From assembly GCA_023453725.1 (NCBI GenBank), contig JAEXTB010000025.1, forward strand, positions 1-9,648: DNA of 9,648 bases, written 5' to 3'. This document shows positions 1 through 4,414 of the stretch, one piece after another. The notes under the pieces were generated by a model that worked only from the letters and a program-made list of their open reading frames with translations, was not told the origin of the DNA and ran no database searches. Within the stretch, counting starts at the first letter, position 1; each line of letters begins with the position of its first letter. Made by a program: the position numbers and the translations under genes. This stretch comes from Bacillota bacterium. Its GTDB lineage: Bacteria; Bacillota; Clostridia; Christensenellales; CAG-138.

Positions 1-94
1 TGTCAAGCTCATCGCCTCCAAGATCGCGGATGCGGTGCTTGAAGGTCACCAGGGTGAGCAGATGGAAGACGAAAAGGGCGCCGAAGCAGAATAA
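1..94 (+). CDS. rpsB: 30S ribosomal protein S2, C-terminal end only
   Basis: Only the last 30 codons are present; the gene enters from the left edge, with the first whole codon at position 2 and the TAA stop at 92-94. The visible peptide starts VKLIASKIADAVLEG, which matches the well conserved C-terminal helix of ribosomal protein S2 (family pattern: LIAxxIADAVLEG). It ends in a short acidic tail (EDEKGAEAE), which is common in this family. S2 is a structural protein of the 30S subunit and helps anchor S1. Its position directly upstream of tsf is the usual bacterial rpsB-tsf arrangement and supports the call strongly. Nothing can be said about the rest of the protein. Confidence 0.93.
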   Translation, partial: VKLIASKIADAVLEGHQGEQMEDEKGAEAE

Positions 95-135
95 GCCTGT
101 TTATGGGGAGGCCGGAACAGGCTTCCCCATTTTTT
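93..135 (+). terminator. rpsB-tsf intergenic terminator/attenuator with alternative fold
   Basis: Bases 103-113 (ATGGGGAGGCC) pair with 120-130 (GGCTTCCCCAT) as an 11-bp stem with one G-U pair and a six-base loop (GGAACA). A run of T follows to 135, the form of a Rho-independent terminator. An overlapping perfect 9-bp repeat, 93-101 (AAGCCTGTT) with 116-124 (AACAGGCTT), competes for the same bases. The terminator hairpin starts 8 bases past the rpsB stop codon. It probably ends some transcripts and lets others read on into tsf, lowering EF-Ts relative to S2. The read-through role is inference; the pairing is seen directly. Confidence 0.8.
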
Positions 136-173
136 ACGAAACACACGAAAAACGACATGGGAGGAAACGATAT

Positions 174-833
174 ATGTTTACCGCAAAAGATGTAATGACC
201 CTGCGCGAGCTGCCCGGCGCCGGCATGATGGATTGCAAGAAGGCGCTTACCGAGTGCGATGGCGACATGGAAAAAGCCAAGGATTACCTGCGTGAAAAGG
301 GCCTGGCGGCTGCCGCCAAGAAGGCCGGGCGCATTGCTGCTGAAGGTATTGTAGACAGCTACATTCACCTGGGCGGCAAAATCGGCGTGCTTGTAGAAGT
401 CAACTGCGAGACGGACTTTGTTGCAAAGACCGATGCGTTCAAACTCTTCGTGCACAATGTGGCCATGCAGATCGCGGCCGCAAAGCCCACCTATATCAGC
501 AAGGACGAAGTACCGCAGGACGAAATCGAAAAGGAAAAAGAAATCCTGCGCGCCCAGGCCAAGAACGAGCCCAAGCCCAAGCCGGATGCCATCATTGAAA
601 AGATGGTCGAAGGCCGTATCGAAAAGTATTACAAAGAGGTTTGCCTGCTTGAGCAGCCCTATGTAAAGGATCAGGACGTTACCGTCGGCCAGATGCTCAG
701 CGAAGCGACCGCGAAAATCGGCGAAAAGATCAGCGTCCGCCGTTTTGCCCGTTATGAGATGGGTGAAGGCCTCCAGAAACGCGAAGACAACTTTGCCGCA
801 GAAGTCATGGGTATGGGCCAGGCTAACAAATAA
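174..833 (+). CDS. tsf: Translation elongation factor Ts, short form
   Basis: EF-Ts is the nucleotide exchange factor that releases GDP from EF-Tu in the cytoplasm so that EF-Tu can reload with GTP. The 219-residue product opens with the N-terminal UBA-like domain (residues 1-50, including LRELPGAGMMDCKKAL at about 10-25). The core motif TDFVAKT lies at residues 80-86, whose Asp-Phe pair inserts into EF-Tu in known structures. A basic and acidic linker (about 110-140) and a conserved C-terminal part ending VRRFARYEMGEGL follow. The protein is short compared with about 280-300 residues in E. coli and Bacillus, closer to the single-core-subdomain type known from Thermus. The ATG at 174 is chosen because GGGAGG lies at 159-164, nine bases upstream, and homology starts at MFTAKDV. 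The frame stays open back to position 30, but that extension runs through the upstream terminator and is not credible. A strong terminator follows. Confidence 0.97.
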   Translation: MFTAKDVMTLRELPGAGMMDCKKALTECDGDMEKAKDYLREKGLAAAAKKAGRIAAEGIVDSYIHLGGKIGVLVEVNCETDFVAKTDAFKLFVHNVAMQIAAAKPTYISKDEVPQDEIEKEKEILRAQAKNEPKPKPDAIIEKMVEGRIEKYYKEVCLLEQPYVKDQDVTVGQMLSEATAKIGEKISVRRFARYEMGEGLQKREDNFAAEVMGMGQANK

Positions 834-839
834 TATTAC

Positions 840-873
840 AAAAAAAGGAACGCTATTTGGTGTTCCTTTTTTT
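840..873 (+). terminator. Rho-independent terminator after tsf
   Basis: A perfect 12-bp inverted repeat pairs 840-851 (AAAAAAAGGAAC) with 862-873 (GTTCCTTTTTTT). The stem can extend inward by a G-U and a C-G pair, leaving a loop of about six bases. With A on one arm and T on the other it is symmetric enough to act on either strand. It lies 6 bases after the tsf stop codon and marks the end of the rpsB-tsf unit. Confidence 0.9.
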
Positions 874-951
874 CTTTTCTTACGGATTATAAAATGTTTT
901 TTGCATCGCCATCCGTTTGGTGAAAAGCAGCTTAAAAAGAGGGCGGTAACT

Positions 952-1644
952 ATGTATCATCGTGTTGTGCTAAAATTGAGCGGGGAAGCGCTCAGTTCCG
1001 GTTCCGAGCCGCTGAGCTTCGATATCATAGAACAGACTGCGCGGCAGTTGGCGGAGGCGGCTTCGCTTCACGTTCAGCTTGGCGTGGTATTTGGCGGCGG
1101 AAACATCTGGCGCGGGCGGAGCTCCGGTGAAATGGACCGCAACCGTGCCGATCATATGGGAATGCTCGCAACCGCCATTAACGCCATTGCGATGCAAGAT
1201 CAGCTGCTGAAATTGGACGTTCCCTGCACGGTGCTTTCAGCTGTTGACATGCCGCGCTTTTGTGAAACCTATACGGCGCGCCTTGCCCAGGATCTTTTAA
1301 AGAAGGGCCATGTGCTGTTGTTTGCCTGCGGCACGGGGCACCCGTATTTCAGTACCGATACCGCCGCGGCGCTGCGTGCGGCGGAGATCGGAGCCGAAGC
1401 GCTGCTTTTGGCCAAGAATATCGATGCAATTTATTCCGCAGATCCCAAAAAAGATCCGTCCGCCGTGCGCTACACAAAGCTTACTTATCGGCAAGTAATC
1501 GAACAGAACCTGCAGGCGACGGATATGACGGCCATTACCCTGTGCAAGGAACAGAACATTCCCATACTTGCTTTTGGCATGAAAGAGGAACAGAGCATTG
1601 TCCGTGCAGTACGCGGGGAGAGCATCGGCACACTGATTCATTAA
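952..1644 (+). CDS. pyrH: UMP kinase (uridylate kinase)
   Basis: PyrH phosphorylates UMP to UDP using ATP in pyrimidine nucleotide synthesis. It is the bacterial amino-acid-kinase-fold enzyme, a hexamer controlled by GTP and UTP in studied species. The 230-residue product shows the family landmarks in order: KLSGEAL at 8-14, VVFGGGNIWRG at 45-54 (phosphate-binding glycine loop), DHMGMLATAINAIAMQD at 67-83, GTGHPYFSTDTAAALRAAEIGA at 127-148, DAIYSADP at 158-165, and DMTAITLCKEQNIPI at 191-205. Length is near the usual 235-240. The ATG at 952 has AGAGGG at 938-943, eight bases upstream; the frame is open further upstream, but homology begins at MYHRVVLKLSGEAL. His130 sits where nearly all relatives have Asn (GTGNP), the equivalent of E. 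coli Asn140. It lies downstream of the tsf terminator and so probably has its own promoter, although none between 874 and 951 is convincing. Confidence 0.96.
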   Translation: MYHRVVLKLSGEALSSGSEPLSFDIIEQTARQLAEAASLHVQLGVVFGGGNIWRGRSSGEMDRNRADHMGMLATAINAIAMQDQLLKLDVPCTVLSAVDMPRFCETYTARLAQDLLKKGHVLLFACGTGHPYFSTDTAAALRAAEIGAEALLLAKNIDAIYSADPKKDPSAVRYTKLTYRQVIEQNLQATDMTAITLCKEQNIPILAFGMKEEQSIVRAVRGESIGTLIH

Positions 1645-1700
1645 AGGGCTTGTTCAAGGTTTGTTAACGCAAAGAGCATCAGGGAACAATCAAATCAGGG

Positions 1701-1729
1701 TTGTTTCGCGGGGGATTTTCCAGTAAAAT
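1701..1729 (+). promoter_or_regulatory. Candidate sigma-A promoter upstream of frr
   Basis: TTGTTT at 1701-1706 and TAAAAT at 1724-1729 are separated by exactly 17 bases. The -10 box differs from TATAAT at one base, while the -35 box matches TTGACA only at its first three bases. It lies in the 139-base gap between pyrH and frr, 54 bases ahead of the frr start. No terminator was seen in this gap, so frr may also be read from the pyrH transcript. Confidence 0.4.
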
Positions 1730-1783
1730 AGGAGCGTACCGGGTAGATAACTCGGCGCTTACGGATGCAAAGGAGGAATTAAT

Positions 1784-2341
1784 ATGGCCAACGAAACGAT
1801 CGAAAACGCAAAAGAGCGTATGGGGAAGACCATTTCCGTCCTCAAGCATGAACTCGCAAGCCTGCGGGCCGGGCGTGCGAATGCACAGGTTTTGGACCGT
1901 GTGCTGGTAGATTATTACGGTACGCCTACTCCGATTAACCAGTTGGGCAACATTGCTTCGCCCGAACCCAGGCTGTTGACCATCTCCGTATGGGATACGA
2001 AAGCCATTGGCGCGGTAGAAAAGGCCATTCAGAAATCCGACATCGGGATCAACCCTTCAAACGACGGCAAGCTGATCCGCCTTGTGTTCCCGGAACTTAC
2101 CGAAGAACGCCGCAAAGAGCTTGTGAAAGTCGTGCGCAAAAAGGGTGAGGACGCGAAGGTTGCCATCCGTGCGATCCGCCGCGATACCAACGAGCAGATT
2201 AAGAAGCTGCGCAAAGACAGCGAAATCACCGAGGACGATCAGAAGGATCTTGAAGATAAGACGCAAAAAATGACCGACGATATCATAAAGGATATTGAGC
2301 GCATTGTTGCGGATAAGGAAAAGGAGATTCTCGAGGTTTGA
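1784..2341 (+). CDS. frr: Ribosome recycling factor
   Basis: RRF works with EF-G to split the 70S ribosome after termination so that subunits can be reused. The 185-residue product has the exact family length and both domains. The two outer segments (about 1-30 and 105-185) form the long three-helix bundle, and residues 31-104 form the small beta domain. Visible landmarks are LRAGRANAQVLDRV at 27-40, YYGTPTPINQLGNI at 44-57, and IRAIRRDTNEQIKKL at 128-142. The last motif contains Arg132, equivalent to the essential Arg132 of E. coli RRF. The ATG at 1784 has a near-perfect Shine-Dalgarno (AAAGGAGG at 1769-1776). The TGA stop at 2339-2341 overlaps the TTG start of the next small gene, which suggests translational coupling. 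Gene order pyrH-frr-uppS is standard in bacteria. Confidence 0.97.
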   Translation: MANETIENAKERMGKTISVLKHELASLRAGRANAQVLDRVLVDYYGTPTPINQLGNIASPEPRLLTISVWDTKAIGAVEKAIQKSDIGINPSNDGKLIRLVFPELTEERRKELVKVVRKKGEDAKVAIRAIRRDTNEQIKKLRKDSEITEDDQKDLEDKTQKMTDDIIKDIERIVADKEKEILEV

Positions 2342-2553
2342 GCAGCGTTCTTGGCCTTGAGCTAAACTGCGCCGTGGCTCTTCTTGAAAGCGAAGGGTAT
2401 ACGGTGGATACTTTGGAGGTTTCAAGCAAAAAGGGTGTTGCAGGGAATGAATGCCGTGTTCTGAGGGAGCGTGCACTGCCTCTTGAACCGGGTCAACCCA
2501 AGCGCATATGTCTGACATACGCCGTTTTTTCTACGGATGTCAGCCAATCATAG
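2338..2553 (+). CDS. Small protein of unknown function coupled to frr
   Basis: A 71-codon frame begins with TTG at 2338-2340, sharing bases with the frr TGA stop. AAGGAG inside the frr end (2320-2325) lies 12 bases upstream, rather far, so initiation may rely on ribosomes finishing frr. I do not recognise the family with certainty. The product has the alternating pattern of a small alpha/beta protein: a likely helix over residues 7-20 (LELNCAVALLESEGY), strands around 22-29 and 38-45 (ECRVLRER), and a final strand ICLTYAVFSTD at 57-67. There is no signal peptide, membrane segment or metal motif; the single Cys residues are at 11, 39 and 58. Small proteins with an RVxRxR-like core between frr and uppS may exist in other Clostridia, and the helix-strand pattern faintly recalls a PASTA repeat, but neither idea could be verified. 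Its last 50 bases overlap inverted repeats. Confidence 0.6.
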   Translation: MSSVLGLELNCAVALLESEGYTVDTLEVSSKKGVAGNECRVLRERALPLEPGQPKRICLTYAVFSTDVSQS

Positions 2554-2568
2554 TTTTAAGACATATGC
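2504..2568 (+). repeat. Nested inverted repeats across the 3' end of the small gene
   Basis: An outer perfect 10-bp repeat pairs 2504-2513 (GCATATGTCT) with 2559-2568 (AGACATATGC). Inside it, 2512-2518 (CTGACAT) pairs with 2537-2543 (ATGTCAG), extended after a three-base bulge by CCGT (2522-2525) with ACGG (2533-2536). The inner stem lies wholly in the coding region of the small gene, and the outer right arm lies 6 bases after its stop. The right arm shares ATGC (2565-2568) with the next hairpin, so the outer stem and that hairpin exclude each other. Pairing is seen directly; any regulatory role is inference. Confidence 0.6.
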
Positions 2569-2597
2569 AAAGCGCCAGCACCGCTTTGCATTTGTTT
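2565..2597 (+). terminator. Terminator-like hairpin after the small gene
   Basis: Bases 2565-2574 (ATGCAAAGCG) pair perfectly with 2582-2591 (CGCTTTGCAT) around a seven-base loop (CCAGCAC). TTTGTTT (2591-2597) follows directly, a broken T tract. This would be a modest Rho-independent terminator ending the frr unit. Its left arm overlaps the right arm of the upstream 10-bp repeat, which could act as an antiterminator. Confidence 0.5.
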
Positions 2598-2613
2598 CAA
2601 CTGGTGCTATTCT
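2585..2613 (+). promoter_or_regulatory. Weak candidate promoter for the uppS unit
   Basis: TTTGCA at 2585-2590 and TATTCT at 2608-2613 are 17 bases apart, and TGC directly before the -10 box gives the extended -10 form. Each box matches the sigma-A consensus at four of six bases. It overlaps the terminator-like hairpin. It would give a leader of roughly 200 bases before uppS. Low confidence; other weak boxes occur in the same gap. Confidence 0.25.
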
Positions 2614-2706
2614 TAAATAAAGGCCGCGCTTTTATTCGGCGGTGCAGGCGGAACACATTCGCTCGTGCCCCCGCCGCTAAGCGGCGTGTGCCGCAGCCGC
2701 GTTACG

Positions 2707-2744
2707 ATACTGTTCTCGCGTTTCAGTTAAAACGAGAGCAGTGT
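2707..2744 (+). repeat. Imperfect hairpin 80 bases upstream of uppS
   Basis: Bases 2707-2718 (ATACTGTTCTCG) pair with 2733-2744 (CGAGAGCAGTGT) over 12 positions with two G-U pairs. The inner TTT/AAA at 2721-2723 and 2730-2732 extends the stem past a two-base bulge, leaving loop CAGTTA. CGTTT (2719-2723) with AAACG (2730-2734) is an alternative register. There is no T tract, so it is not a terminator. It may stabilise or regulate the uppS leader. Confidence 0.45.
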
Positions 2745-2823
2745 GAATGTATGGCTGGAGCCTAATGCAATACACGCTACGGCATCCATTACACTGCGTT
2801 GCTTTATTCAGGAAGGAGTCGCA

Positions 2824-3564
2824 ATGGCATATACGGCCCAGGAGCTTCAGGCATTGGGGCTTGCACAAAATCTGCCCGCGCATGTCGCCATCATTATGGA
2901 TGGCAACGGCCGGTGGGCGCAGCAGCGCGGGCTGCCCCGTGTTGCGGGACACCGTGCAGGTATGGACCGGCTGCGCGGAATTATTACAATGTCTTCCGAT
3001 CTTGGGATGACAGCCCTTTCGCTGTATGCCTTTTCTACGGAAAACTGGAAGCGTCCTGCCGATGAAATCGGGGCCTTGTGCACCCTTCTTGTCGAGTATT
3101 TCAAAAAAGAAATTGACGCGCTCCATAAAAACCGCGTCTGCATCCGTGCTCTGGGCGAGCTGGCTCCTTTTCCGGAAGCGGTACGCAACGCTGTAACAGA
3201 GGCGATGCGCAAAACGCGCAACAATACCGGCCTCAAATTGAACATTGCACTCAATTACGGCGCACAGGATGAGCTTTTGCGCGCCTGTAAAAGCCTTGCG
3301 AAAGACGTGGCGCAGGGGGAGCTTCGACCGGAGGATATCGAGCCTGGCCTGCTTGAGAACGCGCTCGATACGAAAGGCCTTCCTCCGGTGGATCTTTTGG
3401 TCCGAACGGGCGGGGATCAGCGGCTGTCCAACTTCCTGCTGTATCAGGCCGCTTATGCGGAACTGATGTTTGTGGGCGAGTATTGGCCGGATTTTTCAGA
3501 TGAACGGTACCTGAATACGCTGCGGGAGTTTTCGCACAGGACGCGCCGGTTCGGCGGGCTGTAA
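2824..3564 (+). CDS. uppS: Undecaprenyl diphosphate synthase (cis-prenyltransferase)
   Basis: UppS adds isopentenyl diphosphate units in cis to farnesyl diphosphate. The usual product is C55 undecaprenyl diphosphate, the lipid carrier for peptidoglycan and other wall polymers. The 246-residue product has HVAIIMDGNGRWAQQRG at 20-36 with catalytic Asp26, then AGHRAG at 41-46, YAFSTENWKRP at 68-78, LNIALNYGAQDE at 139-150, and RTGGDQRLSNFLLYQAAYAEL at 194-214. It ends with WPDF at 221-224. Arg194, Arg200 and Glu213 fall at the same numbers as in the E. coli enzyme; position 198 is Asp instead of Glu. The ATG at 2824 is preceded by GGAAGGAG (2811-2818), five bases away; the frame is open back to about 2743, but homology does not extend there. 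It begins a tight gene run, with cdsA 16 bases after its stop. Chain length cannot be proven from sequence. Confidence 0.95.
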   Translation: MAYTAQELQALGLAQNLPAHVAIIMDGNGRWAQQRGLPRVAGHRAGMDRLRGIITMSSDLGMTALSLYAFSTENWKRPADEIGALCTLLVEYFKKEIDALHKNRVCIRALGELAPFPEAVRNAVTEAMRKTRNNTGLKLNIALNYGAQDELLRACKSLAKDVAQGELRPEDIEPGLLENALDTKGLPPVDLLVRTGGDQRLSNFLLYQAAYAELMFVGEYWPDFSDERYLNTLREFSHRTRRFGGL

Positions 3565-3580
3565 GAAGGAAGGTGGGCGC

Positions 3581-4378
3581 ATGGCAAAGCGCGTTGTCGT
3601 TGGTTTGTTGCTTTCCATTTTGGTCATTGCAATGCTGTACTTGGGCAATACAGTGGAGGCGGTTGTCTTTACACTGGGCGCAATTTTAGCGGTGCATGAG
3701 CTGGAGCAGGCTATGAAGAAGAACGGCTTTAAGCCGTTTATGGCGCCCGCATATGCGTTTGCAGCGTTATATGCCTTTTTTGCATATCGGCTGACGCTTA
3801 TCAGCCTGAATATCCTTTGGATGGCCTGTGTGCTGGCCGTTGTCTGCGAACGTATTTTGAACCAAAAGAGAAGGACAGAAGAGACATTCCTTTCCCTTGG
3901 CGCGTTTGCCTACCCGTTGCCGCTGTTTGCGGTGATGTTTCTGCTGGCGATCTCTTTTGGGAGCGAACGTGGCATTTCTGCGCTTTTGTTTGCATTTGCC
4001 TGTCCGCTGGCAGGCGATACGTTTGCGTTTTTTATCGGAACAGCCTTTGGCAAAAGAAAGCTTTGTCCGGAAATCAGCCCCAAGAAGACGGTGGAAGGCA
4101 GCATTGCTTCCGTTTTTGGCAGCATTGCCGGGGCGCTTGCAGTTTATTTTTTACAACCGCTCTGGGGGGTTACCCTGCCGCTTTGGCCGATACTGGTTTT
4201 AGGCACCGTTTGCGGATTTTTAGGCCAGATAGGCGATTTATTTGCTTCTGTGATTAAGCGCTGGGCCAATATCAAGGATTTTGGCTCCATTTTTCCGGGA
4301 CACGGCGGCATGCTGGACCGTGTGGACAGCGTCCTGCTATGTGCGCCCGCCGTATACCTTTGTTTTTACCTTTTGTAA
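3581..4378 (+). CDS. cdsA: Phosphatidate cytidylyltransferase (CDP-diacylglycerol synthase)
   Basis: CdsA is an integral membrane enzyme that turns phosphatidic acid and CTP into CDP-diacylglycerol, the precursor of bacterial phospholipids. The 265-residue product is strongly hydrophobic, with about seven to eight likely membrane segments beginning directly at residues 5-22. The segment GDTFAFFIGTAFGKRKLCPE at 145-164, followed by ISPKKTVEG, matches the conserved Mg/CTP region (family: SDxxAYxxGxxFGKxKLxPxISPKKTxEG). The CDS signature is complete near the C terminus, from SVIKRWANIKDFG at 223-235 through PGHGGMLDRVD at 239-249. The ATG at 3581 has AGGAAGG at 3567-3573, seven bases upstream. 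The TAA stop at 4376-4378 lies inside the only good Shine-Dalgarno for dxr (TAAGGAG), so the two genes are probably translated in series. Confidence 0.95.
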   Translation: MAKRVVVGLLLSILVIAMLYLGNTVEAVVFTLGAILAVHELEQAMKKNGFKPFMAPAYAFAALYAFFAYRLTLISLNILWMACVLAVVCERILNQKRRTEETFLSLGAFAYPLPLFAVMFLLAISFGSERGISALLFAFACPLAGDTFAFFIGTAFGKRKLCPEISPKKTVEGSIASVFGSIAGALAVYFLQPLWGVTLPLWPILVLGTVCGFLGQIGDLFASVIKRWANIKDFGSIFPGHGGMLDRVDSVLLCAPAVYLCFYLL

Positions 4379-4414
4379 GGAGTTGACACGGGAAGGATCC
4401 CGTGTACCGATTGC
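4377..4414 (+). promoter_or_regulatory. Distant Shine-Dalgarno and intervening hairpin before dxr
   Basis: The best Shine-Dalgarno, AAGGAG at 4377-4382, lies 32 bases from the dxr ATG at 4415, too far for normal initiation. Between them 4386-4393 (ACACGGGA) pairs perfectly with 4398-4405 (TCCCGTGT) around the loop AGGA. Folding those 20 bases would bring the distance to 12, near a workable spacing. The loop AGGA is itself a weak Shine-Dalgarno, but 17 bases from ATG. No ATG, GTG or TTG occurs in frame between the upstream stop and 4415, so the start is fixed by sequence. The bridging role is inference; phage T4 gene 25 is the kind of precedent I have in mind. Confidence 0.5.

Larger units (their letters stand above)
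2554..2823 (+). other. 270-base structured region without a convincing gene, upstream of uppS
   Basis: No frame here looks like a protein: the open + frames give low-complexity Arg/Ala-rich peptides with no family pattern. Several inverted repeats are present instead. These are the hairpin at 2565-2591, a GC-rich pair of competing hairpins at 2672-2694 (CGCCGC-TAA-GCGGCG against GCGGC-GTGT-GCCGC, sharing one arm), and a 12-bp imperfect hairpin at 2707-2744. None has a clear T tract after it except the first. I recognised no known riboswitch, T-box or ribosomal-protein leader. It most likely forms the 5' leader of the uppS-polC unit plus a terminator for the frr unit, but a small RNA is possible. 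Confidence 0.5.

Noticed and set aside
30..173. In-frame upstream extension of tsf
   Set aside because: It would add 48 residues with no homology, overlap rpsB and translate through the intrinsic terminator. A good Shine-Dalgarno at 159-164 and the conserved start MFTAKDV favour 174.
887..906. Possible -10 (TATAAA) and -35 (TTGCAT) boxes before pyrH
   Set aside because: Neither has a partner box at 16-18 bases spacing, so no promoter can be placed although one is expected after the tsf terminator.
2508..2765. 85-codon + strand frame after the small gene
   Set aside because: Its product is arginine- and alanine-rich without a family pattern, it runs through the GC-rich hairpins, and it has no clear Shine-Dalgarno.
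4383..4388. Perfect TTGACA -35 box before dxr
   Set aside because: Nothing like TATAAT lies 16-18 bases downstream; the bases there are ACCGATTG. The match is explained by the hairpin arm.
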